A DNA stretch of 64,000 nt from Laburnicola sp. R22_1. Lineage: Eukaryota > Ascomycota > Dothideomycetes > Pleosporales > Didymosphaeriaceae. The translations under genes were made by a program, and so were the position numbers. Where the stretch lies: contig JACONQ010000002.1 of the NCBI GenBank assembly GCA_014281115.1, forward strand, positions 1,612,001 through 1,676,000, written 5' to 3'. The notes below the pieces were generated by a model. The model ran no database searches, was not told the DNA's origin, and saw only the letters and a list, made by a program, of their open reading frames with translations. Position 1 is the stretch's first letter. Each line of letters opens with the position of its first letter. This document shows positions 42,395-53,846 of this stretch, piece after piece.

Positions 42395-43683
42395 CTACTC
42401 TGCTCGATCTTTGTCACCCTCATCCTCCGTCATTCTCCTTTTCCTCGCCGATTTTTTCACATGCACTGGGTATTTCTCCAAACTTTCATACCACTGTAGT
42501 ACGCTCCCAACCAAAAACGCCCAGCTAGCCCAAAACGTACTCAGGCTACTTTGGTACTGTGCCCAACTGCTCTTATCGTAACCAAAAGCAGGACAAAGTC
42601 GATACCGCCAACGGTGTTCCAAGCACCGACCCACCAGCCGAGCGTCTTGAATGCAGGTTTGTACCAACGCGACTGTGTTTCTAACATGAAGAGCGAGCCG
42701 GAGATTATGAAGCCGGTGCCACCAACCACTTGCGGAGTCCAGTACAGCACTATAGTAGCAACGCGAGACATGTTGTTGTAAATTCCAGGTAGGGCTGTAA
42801 GACCCGCAATCCAAAAGATGGACGCAGCAAGCAGCTGCACAAAAGAGGCCAAGAAACCTAGTTCGCGGATGTAGTGCGTACGGAGCTCTGCCTTGGAGGG
42901 AAACCAGAGCCAAGACTTATTGTTCGGTGCCAACCGAGAGCCCGGTAAAGCTACAGCGTCCCCGGCGTCTGTTCTGCCCACAAGGTGTCTTCTGTTGATG
43001 TGATGATGCGTACAAGGCGCTGTGGGTCGCAGATGCAATGTATCTGTAGATGCTTTCTCGCTATCGCGGGAGAGAGTTTGCTCGAGAGCCCAACCAAAGC
43101 AAGCTGTCCTATTTATGTTCACAGCTTCAGCCACAAGCAGGAACGATCCAACTTCAAAGATGGTCACTCCAATGAAAGCTGTTATTCCTCCACCATACAG
43201 CTCCTCGGTCTCAAACTGTGTATCTGGTCGGACCAACGGTAGCCAGATGAAGAAGGCGTTGATGACCCATACTACGCTGCCCAGAGTAAATGCCGTAGCG
43301 ACGCAATACGAGATGTCCCAGACGGGAAAGGCAGTAAACATCCGCCATACGCCACCGGCTATCTTCCACCACGACGTTGTAGAAGGGGGAATTTGGTGAT
43401 CTGTGCCTGGCAGTATGCGACTCGTATCAATAGATACGGCATGGCGGCCTTTCCGATTGTTTCGCGACGTCCATCTATATGTGACCGCAGGATGCGACGT
43501 CTTCGTGGTGTGATCGGCGCGAGCGGGAGCGGAAGAGTTAGGGGGCAGGTTTGCTGAAGCCGAATGCGCGTGTTCGGACGCAAATCTCGCACTCGTGGGA
43601 TTCAAGAAGGGCACCGCCGTTGCAGCGCTGTGGTAATTCGTGCTCGACCCGTGCCTCTGAGGACTGCCCGTCTGCGTATTCAT
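42395..43683 (-). pseudogene. Multi-pass membrane protein, probably frameshifted near the C-terminus
   Basis: The frame from 43683 encodes 380 residues ending at 42541. After a Ser/Ala-rich N-terminus it has several hydrophobic segments: ISYCVATAFTLGSVVWVINAF, ITAFIGVTIFEVGSFLLVAEA, and, toward the end, a helix series starting ELGFLASFVQLLAASIFW. It resembles a widespread uncharacterised Pezizomycotina integral membrane protein. At about 42600 the frame turns to an unlikely tail, while the next frame gives CPAFGYDKSSWAQYQSS and FLVGSVLQWYESLEKYPV, which is the expected C-terminus, to a stop at 42395. A single deleted base (for example G in ATCGGA) would explain this. If the break is a sequencing error the gene is intact. 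Confidence 0.65.
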
Positions 43684-44037
43684 TGCGAGCGCTATGATTC
43701 ATCAGCTAGGACCACGGAACGGCCGCCCATCTTGTCGTTATTGCCTGTGGCTCTTGGTGCGACTGGAGGTTGTAATGGGAGATCAGTGACTGCCAAACAT
43801 CCATGGATTTGAAGGTGTCAAGTGGAGATTAGTAAGCGCCCGCTGACGCAAAACTCCAGTGACTCTACCATACAAAACGCGTCTTCCCATCAGATCTCAT
43901 TAGTAGAACCAGTTGTCTTCATGCCGTTAAGCTGCGCGAGCTTCTCAGGAAGGGAATCTTCAATATTGCCTCGGGGACTGAGTGTGCCACGCTCGCGACC
44001 TTCTGCCTGCCAGACCATCGAGCTACCTACCTCTGAC

Positions 44038-47000
44038 CAGACTTGTCAATAAACAAAACAAACAAAATTTGTGGCTCTGAATTTGTTTGTTTGACGACTT
44101 TCTTGGTGTTGTAGTTTGTTTGTTTGATTTGATGGAGCTATAGAGGCGCTTTTTATTTGATTGTTTGTTTGATTTTGAGTACTTTAAGAGGACTGTGAAA
44201 GAGACTCTGGTGGTGTTATAGGCGGCGGCTCCTCCCACTCATGTATGCTAAACTGTTCGTTGAGCTTATTGTCATCGTACGTTGCCACCACCTTTGCGCT
44301 TGGAGGTTTAAAACCTGCTCGAATCCATCGTTGAGTACAAATTAAAGCAGCCAATAGTTGGCTGCCCATTTTGCGTCTCTGTGGCTCAAGTACGTCGCCA
44401 GTACCCGAGAAGACTCGCTCACAGTCAGCGCTGGAGGCAGGGATAGTTAACACGTCCAGCGCCAATCGTGACAAATTGGGATACCTCGGCTTGAGCTGGT
44501 ACCAGTATTGGACAGCTGTACAGCCAGTTTTGTACTGTTCTGATGTCCATATTGGCTCTCTAAGCCAGCTCTTGTACTCATCCGCCACCCCTATTATCTC
44601 GTCGCTGTTGTCAAGTACCGAATCGATCGCGTCGTCAAAGCTGCTTATCGCGTGTTTAGGCGCAGTTGTTATTGTTATTGCTGTCGCTAGGGCGGGCTTG
44701 TAACGAGCCTAAAGCTGCTCGAAGCTCGCGTGCGTAGCTTGTAACTGTGTGGGCTTCTCACGCCAGAAGCGTTTAAAGTAGTTCTTGAAGCGTGGGTGGA
44801 GTGCCGTGGCAGTGTAGTAGACGGGGATTTTGAGGAGTTTATTAAGGTACTTGCTCGCCTTCTTGAGCGCAGCACGTACGTTGATAGCGACGTGATCTTC
44901 TGGCGCCTCGTCTGGCAGGTAATTGACGCTTTCAAACAGTCTAAGGCGGGCATCTAGGTCAGCAATAAGAGACTCAAACACAGGGATAACCTCGTATAAC
45001 GCGCCGTGAGTGCCAGCTTTGCCGCGACCTTGCAAGCGATTAGTTGCGGACTTCAGCGGCTCAAGCACCTCAATGTACTTGGTAATCACCGCCCAGTCTG
45101 CAGCTGCAAGCCCGCCTGATCGCATCTACTGCGGCACAATAGGCGGCTTAGTGTTGTTGCTTTTGGCAAGCTTGTTAGCGTGCTTAGTCTCTTGTATGTG
45201 GTAGGAGGAGTAGCTGTTAATGGCGTGTTGTAGCTCAACACCGCGCTTAAAGCAGTCATGATAGCTGTTCTAACGCGTAACTCCAGGCTTGAAAGGCTCA
45301 CGGCGTCTTGCTGTAGCGCCAGCAGGCATCTCAACTGCTTCGCTGTTCTGACAATCCTTAAATATACCCCATTGTTTTGGCGTGTTAATGTAGTTAACAA
45401 TATCAAGAAACACGCCAAGCGGACTATCTTTCTGCTATTGCTTTATATAAAACTCCTCTTTGTTGTAGTGTTCAGGCTCGTTATTAAAGGCGTCGGAGTT
45501 AGTGCCAAACATAATAGTTTGCCCAACGAGGTTGAGTATGTGGCAAGCGCAGCGGAGGCGTCGATTGTTGGCGATAAAGCCGTACATTGTGCCGAGTTTA
45601 TTAACTGCAGTATCGTTGTTGTAGGCGTTGTCAAGCACGAAATAGCCCAAATTGCTGCTAGAAATCTCAAAGTAGCGTAGGATTCGTACGACAGCTTCCG
45701 CGATCGCTGAGCCTGTGTGCGCACCAACCAGCTGCGGCAAGGCGATGGGAAGGTCAACTATATTGCCTTGAGAGTCAGCGTAGTGCGCACAAATTGCAAA
45801 GAAGCCGCGCTTCCCCCTTGGTAGTCCAGCCGTCAAAGCTTATGTGTATTTTGCTAGAGGCCTTAGATAAGGCGCGCTTAACTTGAGGTTGTAGCCAGCT
45901 GTAAAGCCTTATCACGAACCTCGAAACGCTGTTGTGAGACCTCCATAGCGCCGCCTCTGCCTCTGGGTTGGCGAACCTGATCATCGCGCGGAAGGACTCA
46001 GTCTCAAACTCGCGTAATGGCCTGTTGTTGTTGACGAGCCATAACACTGCAGCTTGCCTGAAGCCTTGTACGTCGAAGTTACCCAGCTCCTGCGTTGCAT
46101 CTTGGCTTAATGTGACCCCGTTTTCTTCCGCCCATCGCAGCGACTTCTGGCCAGGTTCGAGCGGCCTCTTGTGTACGATAGTGCCTTGTTTAGTGAGCCG
46201 ATGGCCGGGAAGGTCTTGCTTCAAATAGTTGTTGGCGGCTGTAGTTGACAGAGTGGTCTGGTGTAGGCCGCCCTTCTTTCTATTAATGTGACAGTGCTTG
46301 CATTGGAAGTAGATCTTCTTAGGGTTAGTACTAAGCTTTCGAAGGCAATAGCTGTGCCTAAAGACCTAGCTAATGTTGCCTATAGGTGTGGATAGAGGCA
46401 CATTAAAGCCCAGTAGGCGCTTTAAGTTAAGGCCTTCGTAGTTGGTGAAGTCAACACTAGGCGCAGCGTCCTCCTCTACTAAAGCCTCTGTGGCAGCATT
46501 ACTAAACGCGCGCGGCGGCTTAGTAGCTATAGGCGGCTTATTAGCCACTAACAGCAACTCCCAAGCTGGCTCATCGGCCTGTAAGGCTTGTAGTATAGGC
46601 CGTAGTAATAGCCTCCGGGCGCGCTCCTCTAGCTCGGTTAGTGGCTCTATTAAGCGCGGCTCTAGAGTACTTTCAAGCACCTTAATAGGCGGCTCCGGCT
46701 CGTCAACTACCTTAATAGACGGCTGGGTTGGCGGAGGAGTAAGCGGCCGCTGGCTATCTATAAGGCGCTGGCTGGGTTTTGGCGCACGTTAGGAACGTTT
46801 GGGCATAGGTTCGGATGCCTTAGTAGGCTCGCGGCTTCGTTTTGGGGGCATGGTAAGCGTGAAGGTAAGCAAAGGCGCGAAAAAGTAAGCTGTAGGCGTA
46901 GGCAAGTAAGCCAAAGTATAGTGGGTGTGTAAGCGTTAACGCGCAAGGTACGCGGAAAGTACGCGGTCGGCTAGCCAACATTACCACTTTGCCAAGGCGT

Positions 47001-47705
47001 ACTGCGCGACGCTCTGCAGCCCGCAACAATAGAGATATAGTAAAACAGGCGACAGGAATTAATTTAGCAACATTGATTTAATAGTTTAACTTATAGAAGA
47101 CAAGATTTATTGCGTGGTTATAGCAAACAATTTTTTAAGAGTAGTAACTAGGTTCAGAATATATAAACATAACTTAGGCTTCGCTGCAACAGCGCAAACT
47201 CACTTTGCTACAATACCTCAACACTATAATATTAGCTTATTTAGATTATTATATATATATTTATTGTTTTAACAGCTTATTACCTACGTAAAGAAAGAGG
47301 AGGAACAGAGGATAGGAGGTGCTAAAGCCGAATAGCAATTCATGTATATCAGTTGCTGGCGGCCAGTGGAAGCACACATCCGTTATGCGGGCTTTTTTAC
47401 GCAGGTACAATCCACTTAAGAAGCTCCGTTTTTTGCTCTGTTTACTATAGGAATACCTATATAATTGCAGCGTTAGGAAAGTTATTGTTACATCAACACT
47501 AAGAATATATCACTAACTCTAGGGTACCTTATTATTACAGTATGCTAAGCGATTCAAACAAACTTCAAATTTTTTAACTGCAATTGCCTCTTTTGTTTGT
47601 TTGACCTATCAAAATTGCAGCAGCAGCTTTTTGTTTGGTTGACGTTGTCAATTCAAACAAAATTCAAACAAAATATTGAGGCATGTTTGGTTGTTGACAA
47701 CCCTG
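44038..47705 (-). mobile_element. Complete hAT-superfamily DNA transposon
   Basis: The 3668-bp element is flanked by an exact 8-bp duplication CCTCTGAC (44030-44037 and 47706-47713), the hallmark of hAT insertion. Its ends are imperfect inverted repeats: left CAGACTTGTCAATAAACAAA, right (minus strand) CAGGGTTGTCAACAACCAAA. Both subterminal regions are rich in copies of TTTGTTTG/CAAACAAA, probable transposase-binding repeats. A degenerate transposase occupies 44184-46851; about 850 bp of AT-rich sequence lies between its start and the right end. Confidence 0.92.
44184..46851 (-). pseudogene. hAT transposase, disabled by nonsense mutations and one frameshift
   Basis: Reading starts MPPKRSREPTKASEPMPKRS and ends at 44184. 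A BED-type zinc finger is visible (CKHCHINRKKGG, about 46290), then IHISFDGWTT, the catalytic-core region with YFVLDNAYNND, CACHILNLV, and the C-terminal dimerisation domain (LALDVLTIPASSADCERVFS). One extra G in a G5 run near 45817-45821 shifts the frame between GWTTK and KRGFFAICAHY. Several in-frame stops interrupt it, nearly all TAG where CAG is expected. The domain order is complete, so the copy was once full length. Confidence 0.88.
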
Positions 47706-47713
47706 CCTCTGAC

Positions 47714-48005
47714 TCCCTACAACTAACTTGAAGTGTGCACGCAGCGCCGGACCCATTTAAAAAGTCCCCATTGAATGAGCATCGGTTCAATGGATATGAA
47801 GCCAAGCCTGCTGGTAGCCCAACCAACCCCAACTTCGAGTACACTACTAGGCATGACTGCGGCGTAGTGGGATTAAGTCGGGGACTTTTTGCACCTCTCA
47901 CCACATTACATGTGCCTTGCAAATCCAGGACGTGTTAGCTATTACCTTAACACCTGAACCTGTTTCGTTCTATCTATTGACATCTAAGCTGCATAGCCGC
48001 TTGCG
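47714..48005. other. Gap between hAT element and reductase pseudogene
   Basis: Holds an 11-bp inverted repeat, AAAAAGTCCCC at 47759 and its complement ending 47890, and no gene. The missing 5' exon of the reductase would be expected here. Confidence 0.35.
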
Positions 48006-48944
48006 GAGATCAAGGAGCTGGCTATGCGACCAGACTACTTCAAAGTCAAAACAGTAGCCTTAGGTGTTAACCCGACCGATCTTCATCACACAGCATGCGC
48101 TGGTCGTGTAGGTGGAATCCTTGGATGCGACCTCTCCGGTATCGTTGAAGATGTCGGCGAGGATTGCGCGTCAGACTTGAAGAAAGTCGACCATGTGTAT
48201 GGCGTGTGCCACGGAGCCAATCTCGTAAGTGCATATCATTGCTGTCTTTGAACCAGCCAGACCTCACATTCGGATAGAGCTCAGAGGAAGACGGAGCTTT
48301 TGCTGAGTATGCCATGGTTTGAGACGGCCATATCGCTAAAATCCCGGAGACATTGACGTTCGAAGAAACGGCTGCGCTGGGAGTTGGTCTTACTACTATC
48401 GGCCAGACTCTTTACATGTCCATGAAGCTTCCTCTCCCAGGCGAGAAACCTCTCGAGGGCGCTCCTTTCATTCTGATATACGGGGGAAGTTCGGCGGCTG
48501 GTACTCCCGCCATACAATTTGCCAAGCTGTAAGGACGTACTCGTAACCTTTGTATAGACTTGCTGACTCTTAATAGCTCTGGACTTACCGTCGTGACGAC
48601 CGCGAGCCCCGAAAATTTCGACTTGGTCAAGGATAGGGGCGCCGACGTCGTCTTCGATTACCACGACCCAGACTGTGCACGTACCTAACATCAAAGAATA
48701 CACGAAAGGGTCGCTGCATTATGTGTTGGACTGCGTCTCAACCGGGTCCAGTTACAAGCTCATTGCAGAGGCGCTTCCCGTCGATTTTCCGCCGCTTGCT
48801 GCGCATTTCGAATTTGGGGTCATGTTTTGGAAGCTCAGCCATGAGCTTCTTGAAGCTGGGAAGATCAAACCCCACCTGGTCGCGCTGCGCAAGGGCGGAC
48901 TGAGCGCAATTCCAGATGGGTGAGGTTTTCTCGGCAGACATATA

Positions 48945-51056
48945 ACGTGTCTGTGCGCGTGCCGAGCCACTTCGCGTGCCGAGCCACCCAACACCAAAAC
49001 GCTAAATAATCGCCTGAATTTGACGCGTCATAACTCCACCAATATGGGGGCAATCGAGGATGCGATTGCAGCTATTGAATCTTTAAATCCAGGGGAATCA
49101 TTTTCGTACAGAAATATTGCTGCCACCTACGGTGTAGATCGAACTACGTTATCCCGAAGACACAAGCGCGTTCAGGCACCAAATGAAGCCAAGAACATCA
49201 ACCAGCAGAAACTCAACCCACAGCAAGAGCAGGAGCTTGTAAAATATATCAAAGGACTCACAGAGAGACATATACCACCTACTAGGGAGATGGTACGAAA
49301 TTTCGCCTCTACAGTAGCCAAGGAGGCAGTCAGCGAGAGCTGGGTTACCCGCTTTATCAACCGACACAGCATTCATCTTATCTCGCAATGGACAGTCGGC
49401 ATGGACAGCAATCGCCACAAAGCTGATTCAGGGGATAAATATCGCCTCTACTTTCAGCTCCTACATGACAAGATCAATCAATATCAAATAGATCCTCGTC
49501 ATACCTACAATATGGATGAGAAAGGCTTTATGATCGGTGTTGTTGGCAGATCAAAGAGAATATTCAGCCGACGAATGTGGGAGAAGAAGGAGGTTAGGGC
49601 ATCACTCCAGGATGGAAACCGCGCGTGGATCACGCTCCTAGCATGTATATGCGCCGATGGATCTGCTCTGCCTCCTAGCCTGATCTATGAGGCTGCCAAC
49701 AAAGGCATCCAATCAGCCTGGGTAGAAGACATCAAGGCAGGAGAACATGAAGTCTTTATCACCTCATCACCCTCTGGCTGGACGAACAACGATATTGGTC
49801 TTGCCTGGCTTGAACAGGTATTCGATCGCTGTACAAAAGAGAAGACTCGACGAGCATATCGGCTCCTAATCCTAGACGGCCATGGATCCCACATTACAAT
49901 GGATTTCATCGACTACTGTGATAAGCATAGGATCCTGCTTGCTATCCTGCCTCCTCATTCAACTCATACGCTTCAGCCACTTGACGTTGCAATGTTCAAG
50001 CCTCTATCAACTGCCTACTCAGCCGAGCTCTCGAAATACCTCAACGCAGGCCAAGGCCTAGTTTCTATTAAGAAGGGCAATTTCTTCCCACTATTCTGGA
50101 AGGCATGGCAGGCCTCCTTCAAGGAATCAACAATCCTTAGCTCTTTTAGAGCAACAGGCATATCACCACCTGATCCTGATCCAATCCTCGATAGATTCAC
50201 TAGATCTCAAGAATCAAGAGAAAGCTCCTCATCCCTACTGAGCGATCATGATTGGAGAAAGGTGGATAGGCTCGTACGCTCTGCAGTTAAGGATCAGAGT
50301 AGTAAGGATACGCAGAAGCTTCGTCAATCGCTCCACCATCTATCTGTTCAAAATGAGCTACTCTACCACGATATTGATAGGCTTAGGGAGGCACTGTCTA
50401 CAAAGCAGAAGCGTAAGAAGAAGGGCAAAGCTCTAGATCTCCAACAGCGCAAGGAGTATCACAGTGGGTCAGTGTTCTGGTCACCTAGGAAGGTGAGAGA
50501 GGCACGTGTCCGTCAATCTATCAAGGAGCAGGAGGATAGGGAGCAGCAGCTTTAAAAAGCAGAGACAGCAGAGCTAAAGAAGGCAGCTAGACTATACAAG
50601 GAGAAAATCCAGCAGGAAAAGCGTGCTGCGCGAGAGGCAGCGAAGGAGGCAAGAGAGAAGGAGAGAGCTAAAAAGGCAGCTTAGCGCGCTGCCCAGAAGT
50701 CTGCCCGCGACGCAAAAAAAGCTCTACAGTCATCTAAAAAGGGTAAGAGGAAGGCCTCTCAGCCATCTCTACAGAGCAGAAAACGTCAGAAACGTGTTGT
50801 TGATACTTCAGATGTTGAGGAGTCCTTAGAGGGCGCATCTGCTGCCCCAACCGTCTCTACACGTCGCGGCCGCAACGTCAAGCTTCCAGACAGATATAAA
50901 TAGTGCAAATTAATCGCAAGGATCTATTTAGTGCCCCTCTAGAAAATCCTGTAATAATATTAATTGTGGGTGGCTCTATAGCTTCATTTTTGCATAAGCT
51001 GTTATGGTGTTGGGTGGCTCGTCACGCGAAGTGGCTCGGCACGCGCACAGACACGT
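48945..51056 (+). mobile_element. Complete pogo/Fot1-type element inside an intron
   Basis: The 2112-bp element has about 50-bp terminal inverted repeats starting ACGTGTCTGTGCGCG, with one mismatch, and TA on both sides (48943-48944, 51057-51058). Each inverted repeat holds two copies of a GTGCCGAGCCAC-like word with a 17-bp period. It encodes the best preserved transposase of the window and lies in the last intron of the reductase pseudogene in the same orientation. Confidence 0.93.
49044..50903 (+). pseudogene. Pogo/Fot1 transposase, catalytic core intact, tail with two stops
   Basis: The frame begins MGAIEDAIAAIESLNPG and runs without a stop to TAA 50553-50555; a TAG at 50682 also interrupts the tail, and the original end is RRGRNVKLPDRYK followed by TAG at 50903. 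The first 503 residues hold a helix-turn-helix, a CENP-B-type DNA-binding segment, and the full DDD core: YNMDEKGFMIG, LILDGHGSH and LQPLDVAMF. Only the Lys-rich coil and the final RRGR motif are lost by the TAA. Both stops are single C-to-T changes from CAA and CAG. The truncated protein might still cut DNA; this cannot be decided here. Confidence 0.88.
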
Positions 51057-51210
51057 TAGTAGTAAAGGCTTACACAGAGTCAGGATCGCGGAGCACGCCA
51101 GCGGTCAAGTCAGAGCCGTGAATCTAGTGTACAAGGTGGCTGACACCGACAAGACTGAATCTGGCCAGGGTGCGACTATCAAGGCGCGCGAGCTCGGCTC
51201 AAACTGGTGA

Positions 51211-51573
51211 TGGAAGGGCCATGGATGGGTCTCCTATGGTAGTGGAGGCTTTACAGCTGTTCTAAGATTCTGCAGCTATAAGCTCTAATGTGCTACAATT
51301 GCTTTTCCATGGCACTGATGATGAAGACTTCTCAGTCGTGATCTTCGGCAGCGCTTATCGAAGGCTTTGGGCTCAAACATCGAGTTTTCAAAGTTGATGT
51401 GCATTTCACAATTCGATAACGTTATCGTGGACGGTCTGGGAAGGGACGCATCATTACTATCTCAAACAGAACCGCCATTAGACAACAACATTGTCCCAGA
51501 TCATTTCCGCATTTTCCCCTGGGTATCATACGCTAGAACCAAAGCCCACGCCGTCGCCGTAAAAGCCAAGATA
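51211..51573. other. Intergenic between reductase pseudogene and SPLK-repeat gene
   Basis: No supported gene. A 74-codon plus-strand frame at 51367-51591 overlaps the 3' exon of the minus-strand gene and has no features. Confidence 0.35.
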
Positions 51574-53447
51574 TTACTCAGAAAACAGTAGAGCGACCAT
51601 TGTCTTGATCGCTGCAAACGCGCCTTTGCTCTGCAGTATAGAATCAAAAGTCTCTGGGATCTTCTTCAAACTGCCGTTACTGTCTGCTTCGAGCCCTGCC
51701 AGTTTTCGTTAGCGACGTTCCGTATCTTCACCATGTGATTCGAAAACTTACAAACTTCCGGCACGGCAGGCACGACGCTGACGGCAGATTCAGCTTCTCC
51801 TGTCCAGTCGAATCCAATCTTCCATCTTATCTTCAGAAGAACATGTTTGTCCTCCAGCACCAGCGTGTCACGGCCGAGATGCCGATTTAATTCTCTTCGA
51901 GAAAGTTGCTGTGCTTTCCCATTACTGCTTTGATTAAGATTTTCCCTGTCTTCGTTTGTCCGTCCGGGTACTAGATGTGCAAACGTGACCTCACATCGAT
52001 GCCAGTACTCCGCTCTCTTCTTCGCGATATCCCAGAATGAGCCAATGGCCCAACACGCATTACCCAGATTGCTTTCCTCTGCTCTTGCGCGTATGAACGA
52101 GCCCAGTTCCCGTTCCGCCCAATGTGATAGACGTAAAATTTTAAGATCGATTATCGTGTTGGTTAGAGCGTCGATGATAATAGAGATTGTGGCTGTGAGG
52201 AGATTTTGCGGTCCGGTGATATCGATGATGTGTTTTTGCTGCACTTTGTTCGACGACGGGAAGACGCGTCCTCGTGGTAACGTTAGGTGTGTGGTGAATT
52301 TGAAGGATGTGAACATTTCGAGGTAGGGAAGCGGATTGTCAAGCTCGATAGGTCTATGGGAAGCGATAGGCTTCTCTTGTTCTGGTTTTGGCGGCGCGAC
52401 CATCCGTGTTGAGAAAGGTAAGAAAGAGCATAACAGGCTGGAAATGGGCTGAGGCTTGTCTTGTTCCCTTTGTTCCCCAGCTTTGCTGAGCTTGTTGATG
52501 AAAGCTATCAGTTCCTCTCTTTCTTCGGGCGGAGGCACATGCGTGGCGGACTGTCCTTGGATCTTTGCAATCTCTTCTGTACATCTCGAGACCTGCTTTT
52601 CTAGGTCTTTCAACTCTCGCGCAAGTCGCGCCTTTTCGCGGTTTCTTTTCTCGACCTCAGGATCTGGAGGTTGGACCTTGCCCTGCTGCGGCTTAGGGGC
52701 TTCTGTCTCGACTTGTTTTATGGGCTCATCCACCAGCACGTCTGATCCGTCTTGTTGCACAGCTAGGGTTCCTTTCTGGAGTGGTGATTGCTTAACAGGA
52801 TCTTTGAGACGCGGTGGTCTCTTGCTCGGCGAGGAGAACAGGCCAGGACGTGGAGTGTATTGGTCGTCTAATGCTCTCTGGGACGGTGTTGTAGGCAATT
52901 CAACCTCTTCCTCCGGCCCAATGTCTGCCATAGGAACTCTCGTTTTAGGCTTGCGTGGAGTAACATCACGCTGAGTTTGCAAGGCCCCCAATCGTTCGGC
53001 ACCAGCGGCTGTTTCGCTGCCGTTCTCAGTGACGGCTGCTAGTGCAGTTCGCGATCCAGCGTCCCTGTCACCCATCACAAATGCGCGTGCCTCTTTCCCT
53101 CGCGCAAATATATCCGCGTGTCCGTTCGCTGCTGCTAGCCCTGAGGAAGAAGGGCGCGGGAGGAGATTGGGATATCCGCGGGAGAGGCTGGCCTTGGTTG
53201 GAGATGCAAACGACGGCCTTCGCGGCGGCTGTTTCAACGGACTCGACGACCTGTCACGCGCGACTTTGGTGGGCGACATGGAGAAGCGCCGCGGAGGCTC
53301 TTTCAGCGGACTCGATTGTCTGCCAGCGCCAACACTTCTGCGAGACGCGAGAGACAGTCGTCGGGGCGGCTGTTTGAGCGGACTCGACCGTCTGTCGCCT
53401 CCGTCGGGCGATGCAGTCTTGTGCCTTTTCCTTGCTGGCTCGTCCAT
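51574..53447 (-). CDS. Conserved fungal protein with N-terminal SPLKxPPRR repeats
   Basis: Two exons, 53447-51752 and 51695-51574, with a 56-bp phase-1 intron (GTAAGT donor, GCTAACG branch, CAG acceptor); 605 residues. Three tandem repeats of the form SSPLKQPPRRxS occur within residues 15-80, each with basic and Ser/Pro sites like CDK targets or AT-hook-like DNA contacts. A coiled coil follows (EKRNREKARLARELKDLEKQV, about 260-290; shown in part). The C-terminal domain contains HIIDITGPQNLLTATISII, HWAERELGSFIRARA and, after the intron, IPETFDSILQSKGAF. I do not recognise the family. Repeats plus coiled coil suggest a nuclear or chromosomal role (inference only). Without the intron the C-terminus would be a poor frame; the spliced one reads VWLEADSNGSLKK. 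Confidence 0.78.
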
Positions 53448-53846
53448 GGCTATGGTTGTTTGGGTTGAGCCGGCGGTTCGTACGCGGAAAAAAGACGCGA
53501 TCGAGGGCTGCGCACGCGTCGCCGTGTAGCAATTGATTTAGGAATACATAGACGGCCGAGAACGACGCGCCCTCGGTGCGGTTGTTGGCGAAGGAAGGTC
53601 GCTCGACGCGTGTCGCGTGGTGGTGGTGATGCGGGCGCCAGAGGTTTGCGGGCAGCAATAGCCGAGCGGCGGAAAGCGGGCGCAGAATGACTGCATGGCC
53701 GAGCTCCCTTCACACTCGTCGCGAAACCTCTGTTGCGCTTCCGGACTCTCACCATACTTCAATTCTTGGCTGTGTTACTGTTGCATGCATGAGGCTATAC
53801 ACGCAATACTCTTCCCGGCCAGGTTGCGTACCGTTCCATACAAAAG
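53448..53846. promoter_or_regulatory. Shared divergent promoter region
   Basis: About 400 bp between genes transcribed apart (SPLK-repeat protein on minus, OXLD1-like on plus). Open frames here are GC-rich shadows. Confidence 0.4.

Larger units (their letters stand above)
48006..51210 (+). pseudogene. Zinc-type alcohol dehydrogenase/enoyl reductase, decayed and split by a transposon
   Basis: Visible exons: about 48006-48224, 48278-48528, 48577-48919 and 51078-51210. The MDR family is shown by RPDYFKVKTVALGVNPTD, GCDLSGIVEDVG, the nucleotide-binding block FILIYGGSSAAGTPAIQFAK, and VLDCVSTG. Damage: the first exon with the start is missing, TGA at 48320-48322 replaces a probable CGA, and one base is gained near 48680 between DYHDPDCA and NIKEYTKG. 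The pogo element 48945-51056 sits inside what was a 44-bp intron; joining 48919 to 51078 restores frame (IPDG then VRIAEHASGQV and LVYKV). Such reductases often work as trans-enoyl reductases beside polyketide synthases; no such partner is seen here. Confidence 0.78.

Noticed and set aside
47759..47890. 11-bp inverted repeat AAAAAGTCCCC flanking 110 bp, possible MITE
   Set aside because: The arms are too short and no target duplication is visible.
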